From contig NZ_PJIK01000002.1 of the NCBI RefSeq assembly GCF_002929275.1, positions 63,958 through 127,957 of the forward strand: 64,000 nucleotides of DNA, in the 5' to 3' direction. The DNA comes from Arthrobacter sp. ZGTC131. Lineage in GTDB: Bacteria; Actinomycetota; Actinomycetes; Actinomycetales; Micrococcaceae. Positions 9,361 through 19,315 of this stretch are shown piece after piece. The translations under genes and the position numbers were made by a program. The notes under the pieces are model-generated. The model worked only from the letters and a program-made list of their open reading frames with translations, was not told the origin of the DNA and made no database searches. How positions within the stretch are numbered: the stretch's first letter is position 1; every line of letters starts with the position of its first letter.

Positions 9361-9413
9361 CGTCCGGGTGATGGATAGGTTTCCGTAACGTGCACCACTC
9401 TCGACTACGCTAG

Positions 9414-10763
<1,350 letters not shown>

Positions 10764-10780
10764 TAGCCCGACAAACAACT

Positions 10781-10818
10781 GACCGGTGGCTATGGTGGAA
10801 AGACCATAGCCACCGGTC
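10781..10818 (+). terminator. hairpin terminator after eno
   Basis: A perfect 16-bp stem (GACCGGTGGCTATGGT and its complement) with a 6-base loop, followed by GTCGTTTAA. It starts 17 bases after the eno stop. Confidence 0.85.
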
Positions 10819-10879
10819 GTCGTTTAAGGCGGCTGCCCGTCCAGGCCACAGACAAGCGCCACACGTTTACAGGAGTGTC

Positions 10880-11599
10880 ATGGCTACCCGCCGTCCCAAA
10901 GTTCCCCGGGTGACCCCATCAGCACCGCAGTCCCACGCCGGTTCCGCCGGTGCGGACGTCATCCAGGCGGACTTCGGCGGCCACCGCCCGGGAGACGGGC
11001 ACCGTCCGTCGGACGCTGCTCACGGTCCGGCGGAAGCAGCCCGGGACGCGGCCGCCGGCAGGAAATCTGCCGGCCCGGCGAACGCCAATGGCCCGAAGGC
11101 CAAGAGCGCGGCGGGGCGGGCCAAGGAGCCGGCGAAGGAAACCGCCGGGAGCAGCCGCGGCAAGTCCGGCCCTGCCGGGGCGGCCGCGGGGGACGAGACC
11201 CTGGATCCGGTCCCGGCAAAAGCCTTTTCCGGGCGCATGCTGGCGCTGGCCGTCGTCATGATTGCCATCACCATCATGCTGGCACCCACCGTGAAGATCT
11301 TCATTGACAAGCGCGCTGAGATTGCGGCGCTGGAAGCGGACATCGCCGCCAGCAAGGCGGACCAGGACAACCTCAAGCGGCAGGTCTCGCGGTGGCAGGA
11401 TCCGAACTACGTCAAACAGCAGGCCCGGGACCGCATTAACATGGTTATGCCGGGAGAGACCGGTTACTGGGTGTTCGGCAGCGACCTGCCGGCCGGCGCG
11501 TCAGGCAGCCAGCCCGGTGCAGCAGCAGCACAAGACCCGGCCGACATGCCGTGGGTGGATTCCCTGTGGGAGTCCATCAGGCGTTCGGCAACAGACTAG
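10880..11599 (+). CDS. septum formation initiator, FtsB/DivIC family
   Basis: Bitopic divisome protein. Residues 1-112 are a low-complexity Ala/Gly/Lys/Pro cytoplasmic region, then one transmembrane helix (MLALAVVMIAITIMLAPTVK), then a coiled coil (EIAALEADIAASKADQDNLK) and the family motif WQDPNYVKQQARDRINMVMPGE. At 239 aa it is far longer than enteric FtsB because of the N-terminal extension, which is common in actinobacteria. ATG 10880 is preceded by AGGAG. It sits in the eno-DivIC-DUF501-ppx block. Confidence 0.88.
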   Translation: MATRRPKVPRVTPSAPQSHAGSAGADVIQADFGGHRPGDGHRPSDAAHGPAEAARDAAAGRKSAGPANANGPKAKSAAGRAKEPAKETAGSSRGKSGPAGAAAGDETLDPVPAKAFSGRMLALAVVMIAITIMLAPTVKIFIDKRAEIAALEADIAASKADQDNLKRQVSRWQDPNYVKQQARDRINMVMPGETGYWVFGSDLPAGASGSQPGAAAAQDPADMPWVDSLWESIRRSATD

Positions 11600-11656
11600 G
11601 AGCGGCGCCCGCCGCGGGACTGCCTCACGGGAGACAGCCAGAACCGGGCAGGAAGG

Positions 11657-12334
11657 ATGGCCGCGCCAGTGGACCACAACACGGCAACCGCGCCGGAGGA
11701 ATCCCGCCAGCCATCGGCACACGACCTTGATGTGCTCAGCCGCCAGCTCGGGAGGCCGGTCCGCGACGTCGTTGAGATCCCGGCGCGCTGCGTCTGCGGC
11801 AACCCCCTCGTGGCCGCCACGGCTCCGCGCCTCAGCAACGGGACACCGTTCCCCACCACGTTCTACCTGACGCATCCCGTCATCACGTCTGCCGTGTCCC
11901 GGCTTGAAGCCGCCGGCCTCATGAACGAGATGAATGACCGGCTGACGGCTGACGAGTCGCTGGCAGCCGCCTACCGGGCGGCCCACGAGGCGTACCTGGC
12001 GGCCCGCGCTGAAATCGGGGCCCGCACCGGCATCGGTGGGGTTCCCGAGATCGACGGCGTCTCCGCCGGCGGGATGCCCACCCGCGTCAAGTGCCTGCAC
12101 GTCCTCGTGGGGCACTCGCTCGCGGCCGGCCAGGGCGTCAACCCTCTCGGCGACGAGGCCATCGCCGCCATCGCCGAGTGGTGGACAGCCGACCGGTGCT
12201 ACTGCGACGGCGCCTGGGACACCGGCGGCGAAGCGCCGTCCCGGGACCTCAGCCGCCACGGGCCCCAGGGGCTGCCGGCCATCGTTGGCCGGCCTGCACC
12301 TGTCCGGAAGACCACGACGGAGGCAGGCGAATGA
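11657..12334 (+). CDS. DUF501 domain-containing protein
   Basis: A conserved actinobacterial protein of unknown function, 225 aa. It has cysteines in RCVCGNPLV and CYCDG, a histidine in RVKCLHVLVGHSLAAG and the phrase PFPTTFYLTHP. These are consistent with metal binding, but no function is established here. ATG 11657 follows GGAAGG at 11651. It overlaps ppx by ATGA, so the two are translationally coupled. Confidence 0.85.
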   Translation: MAAPVDHNTATAPEESRQPSAHDLDVLSRQLGRPVRDVVEIPARCVCGNPLVAATAPRLSNGTPFPTTFYLTHPVITSAVSRLEAAGLMNEMNDRLTADESLAAAYRAAHEAYLAARAEIGARTGIGGVPEIDGVSAGGMPTRVKCLHVLVGHSLAAGQGVNPLGDEAIAAIAEWWTADRCYCDGAWDTGGEAPSRDLSRHGPQGLPAIVGRPAPVRKTTTEAGE

Positions 12335-13278
12335 CCACCGTTGCAGCCATCGACTGCGGCACCAACTCCATCCGCCTGCTGATCGCCGACGTCGACCGCA
12401 GCAACGGGACGACCAAACTCACCGACCTCGTGCGGGAGATGCGCGTGGTGCGGCTGGGCCAGGGCGTGGACGCCACCGGCGAACTGGCGCCCGAGGCGCT
12501 GGAGCGCACGTTTGCGGCCACCGCAGAGTATGCGGAGCTGATCCGCCAGTACCGGGCAGTGAAAGTCCGCTTCGTGGCCACCTCCGCCAGCCGGGACGCC
12601 CGCAACCGCCAGGTCTTCGTCGACGGCATCCGCGGCCTTCTCGGCGTCGAGCCTGAAGTGATCTCCGGCGACGAGGAGGCCGCGCTGTCCTTTGCCGGAG
12701 CCAGCAGCGTCCTGCCGATCGCCGGCGATGACCGCGTGCTGGTTGTGGACCTCGGCGGCGGCAGCACGGAGTTCGTGCTGGGCGACGCCGGCGGCGTGCT
12801 GGCCGCAAGGTCCGTGGACATCGGCTGCGTCAGGCTGACCGAACGCCATCTCAAGTCCGATCCGCCCACCGCGGAGCAGGTCGCCGCAGCGGAGGCCGAC
12901 GTCGACGCCGCCATCACCGAAGCGGGACTGGACGTTCCGCTGGAACGCAGCACCGCCGTCGTCGGGGTTGCAGGTTCCATCACCACCATCACCGCCCATG
13001 CGCTGAAGCTTCCCGAGTACCTGCCGGCGGCCATCCACGGAGCCGAACTGTCCATCGGAACCATCCAGGCGGCAGCCACGGACCTGCTGGAGATGACCAG
13101 GGCACAGCGCGCCGAACTGCCCTACATGCACCCCGGCCGGGTTGACGTGATCGGCGCCGGTGCCCTGGTCTGGCGCCGGATCCTCGCGAGGATGGGCGAG
13201 CTGAGCGGCGGCCGCATCATTACGGCCACGGCCAGCGAGCACGATATTCTTGACGGAATTGCCCTGAGTGTCAGCTAG
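12331..13278 (+). CDS. ppx: Ppx/GppA family exopolyphosphatase
   Basis: A 315-aa ASKHA-fold phosphatase predicted to hydrolyse polyphosphate and/or pppGpp. Phosphate-binding loops are AIDCGTNSIRLLIAD at the N-terminus and VVDLGGGSTEFVLG in the middle; the catalytic-type glutamate is in SGDEEAALSF. It is the short actinobacterial form, without the C-terminal HD domain of enteric Ppx. The start is ATG 12331, overlapping the DUF501 stop (ATGA). The block equivalent to mycobacterial Rv1021-Rv1026 ends here. Confidence 0.9.
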   Translation: MTTVAAIDCGTNSIRLLIADVDRSNGTTKLTDLVREMRVVRLGQGVDATGELAPEALERTFAATAEYAELIRQYRAVKVRFVATSASRDARNRQVFVDGIRGLLGVEPEVISGDEEAALSFAGASSVLPIAGDDRVLVVDLGGGSTEFVLGDAGGVLAARSVDIGCVRLTERHLKSDPPTAEQVAAAEADVDAAITEAGLDVPLERSTAVVGVAGSITTITAHALKLPEYLPAAIHGAELSIGTIQAAATDLLEMTRAQRAELPYMHPGRVDVIGAGALVWRRILARMGELSGGRIITATASEHDILDGIALSVS

Positions 13279-13311
13279 CCAGGCACCAGCCAACCGAGTA
13301 TGGGATCTTGA

Positions 13312-14697
13312 ATGACCAGAGCAACAGCCCGGTTCCGCCGGACGGTCTCGGCTCTCCTGTCGGCGACGCTCGCCGGGGGCATCGCCGCCACGGCGATCGC
13401 AACAGCCCCCGCGGCGCGGGCCGACACCTGGCGCGACAAGCAGTATTGGCTCAAGGAAGCCGGCATCACCAAGGCGTGGGAGGTCTCCAAGGGAGCCAAC
13501 GTCAAGGTGGCCGTGATCGACAGCGGCGTGGACGGCAACCATCCGGACCTCAAGGGCGTCCTGGCCGGCGGGCACGACGCCTCGGGCGCGGGAAGCAGCG
13601 ACGGGCGGAAGAGCATCGGTTCCAAGCCCGAACACGGCACGCTCGTGGCCACGATGCTCGCGGGCCGCGGGCACCAGCCCAAGAAGGCCGCCAGCGCGAA
13701 GCCCAGCCCCAGCGCCACGCCGGCGAAGAACATGCCTGACGGGATCATGGGTGTGGCGCCTGAAGCCCAGATCCTCTCCGTTTCCACGTGGCTCGGCTCA
13801 GCCAATCCCGGCGGGAAAAGCGATCAGGACCAGATCCCCGAGGCTGTCCGGTGGGCGGTGGACAACGGCGCGAAGGTCATCAACATTTCGCTCGGCAGCA
13901 CGTCGCCGGAATGGCCGCAGAGCTGGGACGCCGCTTTCCTGTACGCCGAACAGAAAGACGTGGTGATCGTTGCGGCGGCCGGCAACCGGGTGGGCGGAAA
14001 CGCGCAGGTGGGGGCGCCTGCCACCATTCCCGGCGTGCTCACCGTGGCCGGTCTGGACCGCAGCGGAGCCGCCAGCACGGACTCCTCCTCCCAGGGCATC
14101 AGCATCGGGGTCGCGGCACCTGCGGAGAAACTGGTCGGAGGCCTTCCGGGCGGCAGCTACGCGGAGTGGGCCGGAACCTCGGGCGCCACCCCCATCGTCT
14201 CCGGCGTGGCAGCCCTGATCCGCTCCAAGTGGCCGCAGATGAGCGCCGAGCAGGTCATCAACAGGATCGTCTCCACTGCCAAGGACGCGGGCGCCGAGGG
14301 CAAGGATCCCCTCTACGGGTTCGGCGTGCTCAACGCAGAGGCCGCGCTGAAGGATGACGTCGCCGAGACCCAAAACAATCCGCTGGGGTCAATCTCAGAC
14401 TGGATCCGCGTCCACCGCCGCGGAAACCTCGCCACGCCCACCCCTGTGCCTCCGGCCGAGGCGCCGAGCGCCCAGGCCACGCTTCCCGAGGCGACCGTGC
14501 CTGTGGCCGAGCCTCCGTCCCCGCTGGACGGCGCCCTCCCCGCCGCCGTGGTCATTGGTTTCGGCGGCCTTTTCCTGGCCATCATTGCGGCCGGCGCCAT
14601 CCAGCTGCGCCGGGTGTACCGGGCCTCAGGGGGAAGCCCGGAAGATCCGGAAACCGGTGCGCTGGGCAAGGTGGAGCCGGGCGGACCGCCTAGTTAG
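13312..14697 (+). CDS. secreted, membrane-anchored S8 subtilase (mycosin-like)
   Basis: A 461-aa serine peptidase. A signal peptide ends near TAPAARA (residue ~37). The catalytic triad is Asp70 (VIDSGVDG), His108 (EHGT) and Ser290 (AGTSGATPIVSG), with oxyanion Asn225 (AAAGN). A Pro/Ala-rich linker leads to one C-terminal transmembrane helix and a short cytoplasmic tail, the layout of MycP mycosins. No ESX/type VII genes are nearby, so its substrate is unknown. The loop around residues 120-145 is an extended Lys/Ser/Pro insert. Confidence 0.9.
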   Translation: MTRATARFRRTVSALLSATLAGGIAATAIATAPAARADTWRDKQYWLKEAGITKAWEVSKGANVKVAVIDSGVDGNHPDLKGVLAGGHDASGAGSSDGRKSIGSKPEHGTLVATMLAGRGHQPKKAASAKPSPSATPAKNMPDGIMGVAPEAQILSVSTWLGSANPGGKSDQDQIPEAVRWAVDNGAKVINISLGSTSPEWPQSWDAAFLYAEQKDVVIVAAAGNRVGGNAQVGAPATIPGVLTVAGLDRSGAASTDSSSQGISIGVAAPAEKLVGGLPGGSYAEWAGTSGATPIVSGVAALIRSKWPQMSAEQVINRIVSTAKDAGAEGKDPLYGFGVLNAEAALKDDVAETQNNPLGSISDWIRVHRRGNLATPTPVPPAEAPSAQATLPEATVPVAEPPSPLDGALPAAVVIGFGGLFLAIIAAGAIQLRRVYRASGGSPEDPETGALGKVEPGGPPS

Positions 14698-14719
14698 TGA
14701 AGATTTTCACAAACTAATG

Positions 14720-14725
14720 TATCCT
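14720..14725 (+). promoter_or_regulatory. candidate -10 box for leaderless ndh mRNA
   Basis: TATCCT, preceded by an extended -10 TG, lies 6 bases before ATG 14732. There is no Shine-Dalgarno sequence. Confidence 0.5.
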
Positions 14726-14731
14726 TGATGC

Positions 14732-16201
14732 ATGGCAACCACCCCTCAGCTCCAGGACCGTCCCCGGGTGCTCGTCGTCGGCGGCGGGTACGTCGGCCTG
14801 TACGTAGCACTGAAACTGCAGAAGAAGATCGCGAACGCCGGTGGCATCGTCACCGTCGTCGATCCGCTGCCCTACATGACTTACCAGCCCTTCCTGCCGG
14901 AAGTTGCCGGCGGAAACATCGAGGCCCGCCACGCGGTGGTGTCCCACCGCCAGCACCTCAAGCAGACCGAGCTCATCCAGGGCCGCGTCACCTCGATCGA
15001 CCACGCCAACCGCACGGCCGTGATTGCCCCGGCTGACGGCGGCGAAAACTTCGAGCTGCCGTACTTCGACGTCGTTCTTGCAGCAGGAGCCATCACCCGC
15101 ACGTTCCCCATCAAGGGTCTGGCGGACAAGGGCATCGGCCTGAAGACCATTGAGGAAGCCGTTGCGCTGCGCAACAAGGTCCTCGAGCGCATCGAGGTCG
15201 GCTCCGTCATGACCGATCCCGTGGAACGTGCCAAGGCGCTGACCTTCGTGGTTGTCGGCGGCGGCTTCGCCGGCATCGAGTGCATCACGGAAATGGAAGA
15301 CCTCGCCCGCGCGGCCGTCAAGAACAACCCGCGCGTCCAGCAGGAGGAAGTCCGCTTCGTCCTTGTCGAGGCCATGGGCCGCATCATGCCCGAGGTCACC
15401 GAGAAGCAGGCAGTCTGGGTCGTCGAACACCTCCGCAGCCGCGGCATCGAGGTCCTGCTCAACACCTCGCTGGACAACGCCGAGGGTGCCCTCAAGCTCA
15501 TCAACCTGCCGGACAAGTCGCTGGCCCAGGAATTCGAAGCAGACACCCTGGTGTGGACTGCCGGTGTGCAGGCCAACCCGATGGTCCGTTCCACCGACTT
15601 CCCGCTCGAGCCGCGCGGACGCGTCCGTGTTCTTCCGGACCTGCGCATCGCCGGCGACGAAGGCATCGTCGAGAACGCCTGGGCCGCCGGTGACGTTGCC
15701 GCGGTCCCGGACCTCACGGGCAGTGGCCTGCCGGACGGCACCTGCGTCCCCAACGCCCAGCACGCGCTGCGCCAGGCCAAGCGCCTCGCCAAGAACCTGT
15801 GGGCCTCCCGCTGGGACAAGCCGCTGGTCGACTACAAGCACAAGAACCTTGGTGCCGTGGCCGGCTTCGGCGAGTGGAAGGGCGTTGCCAACATCAACCT
15901 CCTGGGCCGCATCGGCCTCAAGGGCGGTCTCGCATGGCTGGCCCACCGCGGCTATCACGGCATGGCCATCCCCACGGTGGAGCGTAAGGTCCGCGTGATC
16001 ATGGGCTGGATCCTCGCCTTCTTCATGGGCCGCGACACCACGCAGCTCGAAGACCTGGACAACCCGCGCGGCGCGTTCGTGGCAGCTGCCACGCCGGCTC
16101 CCAAGCCGGCTGCCGCCCCCGTCGCTGCGGCGCCGGCGGACAAGCCCGCAGCCGCTCCGCAGGGCGGTTCGAAGGACGCTGTTGCGGCGGAAGCCAAGTA
16201 A
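14732..16201 (+). CDS. ndh: type II NADH dehydrogenase (NDH-2)
   Basis: Single-subunit, non-proton-pumping NADH:quinone oxidoreductase feeding electrons to menaquinone. FAD motif VLVVGGGYVGLYVAL near the N-terminus, second dinucleotide motif FVVVGGGFAGIECITE, and AAGDVAAVPDL. At 489 aa it ends in a ~40-residue Ala/Pro/Lys-rich tail (from residue ~450) unlike the compact NDH-2 core. A -10 box 6 bases upstream suggests a leaderless mRNA. A strong hairpin follows. Confidence 0.9.
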   Translation: MATTPQLQDRPRVLVVGGGYVGLYVALKLQKKIANAGGIVTVVDPLPYMTYQPFLPEVAGGNIEARHAVVSHRQHLKQTELIQGRVTSIDHANRTAVIAPADGGENFELPYFDVVLAAGAITRTFPIKGLADKGIGLKTIEEAVALRNKVLERIEVGSVMTDPVERAKALTFVVVGGGFAGIECITEMEDLARAAVKNNPRVQQEEVRFVLVEAMGRIMPEVTEKQAVWVVEHLRSRGIEVLLNTSLDNAEGALKLINLPDKSLAQEFEADTLVWTAGVQANPMVRSTDFPLEPRGRVRVLPDLRIAGDEGIVENAWAAGDVAAVPDLTGSGLPDGTCVPNAQHALRQAKRLAKNLWASRWDKPLVDYKHKNLGAVAGFGEWKGVANINLLGRIGLKGGLAWLAHRGYHGMAIPTVERKVRVIMGWILAFFMGRDTTQLEDLDNPRGAFVAAATPAPKPAAAPVAAAPADKPAAAPQGGSKDAVAAEAK

Positions 16202-16220
16202 CGCGCACTGATTGACGACG

Positions 16221-16250
16221 GCGGCCGTTCCCTTACGGGGGAACGGCCGC
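16221..16250 (+). terminator. hairpin terminator after ndh
   Basis: Stem GCGGCCGTTCCC with its complement and a 6-base loop, followed by TTCGTCGTTT, 20 bases past the ndh stop. Confidence 0.85.
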
Positions 16251-16338
16251 TTCGTCGTTTGGCCGCCTTCCGCCAGAGCCTGCGGTCCGCCAGACCCCGC
16301 GTCGTGGCCGGGTCCCAGGCGGCGGCGGCCGGGAAGCT

Positions 16339-16344
16339 TAGACT
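16339..16344 (+). promoter_or_regulatory. candidate -10 box for leaderless ACT-GNAT mRNA
   Basis: TAGACT lies 6 bases before ATG 16351. No ribosome binding site is visible. Confidence 0.5.
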
Positions 16345-16350
16345 GGCTGC

Positions 16351-17331
16351 ATGACGGGCGAAAAGAACCTCCAGACCCTGCTGGCCGCAATGCATCCCGC
16401 CCTCCGCGAAGGAGAGTACGTTTACGTGCTCTGGCCGCACGGAAAGCCCTTGGCGGGCGGCATCGAGGCGGCTGTCCGGGAGGCCGAGGGGCTGACAGTG
16501 GTTCTGCCCCGCGCAGAGGCGGACAGGCTGGATCTCCCTTACGACTTCGTGGCCGCGTGGATCACCCTCGAGGTCCATTCGGAGCTGGAAGCGGTGGGCC
16601 TCACGGCGGCGGTCAGCAGGGCGCTGACGCAGGCCCGGATCAGCTGCAACGTCCTGGCGGGCTTCCACCACGATCACCTTCTCGTGCCGGTGGGTGACGC
16701 CGCGCGGGCCCTGGAGGTCCTGGCGGAGCTCTCGGCCGCCAACGCCCCGGAGCCGGAGCCTGTGCGCGAACTGGTGCTGCGGAACGAGAACCCACAAGAC
16801 CGCGCAGCCATCCTCAGCCTGACGGCCGAAGCCTTCGCTGTGTCGCCGGTGACGGGACTTCCCGTGGAAGGCGAGCCGGTGGAGGTGGAGTTGCTGCGGC
16901 GGCTCTTCGACGCCGACGAGTACCTGCCGGAGTTCAGCGTCTTGGCGGAGCTTGACGGTGAAATCGTCGGGCACGCCATCAGCACGCGGGCCTGGGTGGA
17001 TGACCTGGAACTGCTGGGACTCGGCCCTATCGGGGTTACGCCCAGGCTGCAGCGCCACGGCATTGGCTCTGCGCTGATGCGCGAAACTGTCGTCCGCGCG
17101 AACGCGGCGGGGGAGCGCGGCATCGCGCTGCTTGGCAGCGCCGACTACTATCAGCGCTTCGGCTTTGTGCCGGCGTCGTCGCTGGGCATCGAGGCCCCGG
17201 ACAGGGACTGGGGGGACAACTTCCAGTTTCTTCCCCTCGCTCTATGGCCCGGCGGCGTCCACGGCATCTTCCGCTATGCCGCACCCTTTGCCGCCGTGGA
17301 AGGCGATACCATTGACCGGGCGCCCCAGTAG
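16351..17331 (+). CDS. ACT-like domain fused to GNAT N-acetyltransferase
   Basis: A 326-aa two-domain protein. Residues ~1-130 resemble the ACT_7/CASTOR-type domain (YVYVLWPHGKPLAGGIEAAV and ISCNVLAGFHHDHLLVPV), usually an amino-acid sensor. Residues ~145-310 are a GNAT acetyltransferase with the acetyl-CoA loop PRLQRHGIGSALM and LLGSADYYQRFGF. The acceptor substrate is unknown; the fusion suggests acetylation gated by a small ligand (inference). The stop codon lies inside the 5' end of the tRNA gene. Confidence 0.8.
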   Translation: MTGEKNLQTLLAAMHPALREGEYVYVLWPHGKPLAGGIEAAVREAEGLTVVLPRAEADRLDLPYDFVAAWITLEVHSELEAVGLTAAVSRALTQARISCNVLAGFHHDHLLVPVGDAARALEVLAELSAANAPEPEPVRELVLRNENPQDRAAILSLTAEAFAVSPVTGLPVEGEPVEVELLRRLFDADEYLPEFSVLAELDGEIVGHAISTRAWVDDLELLGLGPIGVTPRLQRHGIGSALMRETVVRANAAGERGIALLGSADYYQRFGFVPASSLGIEAPDRDWGDNFQFLPLALWPGGVHGIFRYAAPFAAVEGDTIDRAPQ

Positions 17332-17395
17332 CCCAATTGGCAGAGGCAGCGGACTTAAAATCCGCGTGTTGTGGGTTCGAGTCCCACCTGGGGTA
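17322..17395 (+). tRNA. tRNA with UAA anticodon (Leu by anticodon), short variable arm
   Basis: A 74-nt cloverleaf: acceptor GCCCCAG pairs with CTGGGGT; the anticodon stem GCGGA/TCCGC encloses loop CTTAAAA (anticodon TAA); the T arm is GTGGG-TTCGAGT-CCCAC; the discriminator is A and CCA is not encoded. The variable region has only 5 nt, although bacterial tRNA-Leu normally has a long variable arm. The first 10 bases overlap the end of the ACT-GNAT gene. Confidence 0.85.
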
Positions 17396-17571
17396 CAAGT
17401 TGCCTGCACCGAAAGGTGCCGTGAGGCACCCGTTCGGGCCTTTAGCCTGCGCCGCATGTCCGGCGGCCAGCGCCATCATCGTCACCTTTCGAGCTGCGCT
17501 TCATCAGCCGTCTCCCGCCATCGCTGCCCCGGAATCCGCAGGTGTCCCATATGCAACGAGTGTTATAAGGA

Positions 17572-17587
17572 TGTGACCTTACTCACT
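17572..17587 (+). promoter_or_regulatory. CRP/GlxR-like operator upstream of livK
   Basis: TGTGA-CCTTAC-TCACT matches the TGTGA-N6-TCACA consensus at 9 of 10 conserved positions. It is centred ~107 bases before the livK start in a promoter-sized gap. Confidence 0.6.
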
Positions 17588-17686
17588 TATGTTCGGGCCT
17601 GATTTGCATTAGCTTGAAGTTAACTCAGGAACACCTGACCAATCGCATCAAAGGCCGTTCGCACCTTTCGATCGAGGAGACTCTCA

Positions 17687-19036
17687 ATGATTTCACTCCC
17701 CCAGGCGGCGCCCCGAGTCGCTAAGCTCACAGCGCTTAGCATCGGCGTCGCCCTTCTGGCTTCGGCTTGTGGTGGCACCTCCACCCCAACCGCCACCACC
17801 TCCGCAGCCGGCGCGGCCGGCAGCATCGCATGTCCGGCACCCAGCGCGACTGCTGGTGCCACCAGCACCGCGACCGAGACCGGCGCCGTGCCGGAGTCGA
17901 CGACCACCACGCCGACGCCACTGAAGATTGGATCGCTTCTGCCGACGACGGGGTCGCTGGCGTTCCTGGGCCCGCCCGAGATCGCCGGTGTTAACCTCGG
18001 CATCAAGGAAGTCAATGATGCAGGCGGCGTGCTCGGCAAGCCCGTCCAGGTGATTCACCGCGACTCCGGTGACACCAAGACGGACATTGCCACGCAGTCC
18101 ACCACGGCACTGCTCGGCCAGGGGGTCAGCGCCATTGTCGGTGCCGCGTCCTCGGGCGTTTCCAAGACCGTGATCAACCAGATCACCGGTGCCGGTGTTG
18201 TCCAGTTCTCGCCTGCGAACACGTCACCGGACTTCACCACTTGGAACGACAAGAACCTCTACTGGCGTACCGCTCCGTCGGACGTCCTGCAGGGCAAGGT
18301 CCTGGGCAACTACATGGCCACCTGTGGCGCGCAGACCGTGGGCATGATCGTGCTCAACGACGCCTACGGGACCGGCCTGCAGAAGAACGTCAAGGAGGCC
18401 TTTGAGGCAGCCGGCGGCCAGGTTGTGGCCGAGGAACTCTTCAACGAGGGCGACTCCCAGTTCAGCAGCCAGGTGGACAAGGTCATCGCCGCCAAGCCGG
18501 ACGCCATTGCCCTGATCACCTTCGACCAGGCCAAGAGCATTGTTCCGCTCCTGACCGGCAAGGGCGTCAAGCCCACGCAGCTGTTCATGGTGGACGGCAA
18601 CACGTCCGACTACAGCAAGGACTTCAAGGCCGGAACGCTCAAGGGCGCCCAGGGAACCATCCCGGGCACCTTCGCCAAGGATGACTTCAAGAAGAAGCTG
18701 CTGGCGATCGACCCGGCCCTGAAGGACTACAGCTACGCAGGTGAATCCTACGACGCCGTCAACCTGATCGCGCTGGCTTCAGAGGCAGCCAAGAGCACCA
18801 AGGGCACCGAGATTGCCAAGCAGCTCAAGGCGGTCTCCGAAAGCGGCGAGAAGTGCAACACCTTCCCGTCCTGCGTGACCCTGCTCCGCAACGGCAAGGA
18901 CATCGACTACGACGGCCAGTCCGGCCCGGTGACCTTCTCCGACGCCGGTGACCCGACAGAGGCCTTCATCGGCATCTACGAGTACCAGGACGACAACAAG
19001 TACCAGCCGTCCAAGGAAGAATTCGGCAAGCTGTAA
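17687..19036 (+). CDS. livK: branched-chain amino-acid-type ABC transporter substrate-binding lipoprotein
   Basis: Extracytoplasmic receptor of a HAAT-family importer, 449 aa. The lipobox is LLASACGG (lipidated Cys ~28), followed by a Thr/Ser/Ala-rich linker to residue ~80. The type I periplasmic-binding fold begins at LKIGSLLPTTGSLAFLGPPE. ATG 17687 has GAGGAG at 17672. Its permeases and ATPases are on the opposite strand across a bidirectional terminator. Leucine/isoleucine/valine, urea or short amides are all possible ligands; the sequence alone does not settle it. Confidence 0.88.
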   Translation: MISLPQAAPRVAKLTALSIGVALLASACGGTSTPTATTSAAGAAGSIACPAPSATAGATSTATETGAVPESTTTTPTPLKIGSLLPTTGSLAFLGPPEIAGVNLGIKEVNDAGGVLGKPVQVIHRDSGDTKTDIATQSTTALLGQGVSAIVGAASSGVSKTVINQITGAGVVQFSPANTSPDFTTWNDKNLYWRTAPSDVLQGKVLGNYMATCGAQTVGMIVLNDAYGTGLQKNVKEAFEAAGGQVVAEELFNEGDSQFSSQVDKVIAAKPDAIALITFDQAKSIVPLLTGKGVKPTQLFMVDGNTSDYSKDFKAGTLKGAQGTIPGTFAKDDFKKKLLAIDPALKDYSYAGESYDAVNLIALASEAAKSTKGTEIAKQLKAVSESGEKCNTFPSCVTLLRNGKDIDYDGQSGPVTFSDAGDPTEAFIGIYEYQDDNKYQPSKEEFGKL

Positions 19037-19054
19037 AGCCGCCTTCTCCCAGCC

Positions 19055-19094
19055 ACGCAAAAGCCCCCGTCCAACAGGACGGGGGCTTTTGCGT
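19055..19094. terminator. bidirectional terminator after livK
   Basis: An 18-bp perfect stem with loop AACA; the core is AAAAGCCCCCGTCC. T-runs lie on both strands, so it could also stop read-through from the livHMGF side. Confidence 0.88.
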
Positions 19095-19250
19095 GCCCTC
19101 AGAGGGTTGTACCGACCCTGGGAGCGTCACGCGAAGCAGCTTTTTGATCACGGAGGGACGGCCCGACGGCGGGAATCCGGCAATGCACTTCTCGCATCAT
19201 CGCAAAAGACCGCGCTGCGTGACGCCGTCGGGGAGGAAGAGGCCAGGCAC

Positions 19251-19284
19251 GCAAAAGGGCCGCCACCGGATCGGTGACGGCCCT
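19251..19284 (-). terminator. terminator of the livHMGF operon
   Basis: Read on the minus strand, AGGGCCGTCACCG pairs with its complement across one mismatch and is followed by TTTT. It lies 32-65 bases past the livF stop. Confidence 0.85.
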
Positions 19285-19315
19285 GGCGCAAGGTGCTTGC
19301 CCTGCGGGTTGCTAC

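Noticed and set aside
7404-9398. 664-residue minus-strand open frame across add and mazG
   Set aside because: It is a G+C-rich antisense shadow of two well-supported genes, has no recognisable motif, and its composition is typical of third-frame reads.
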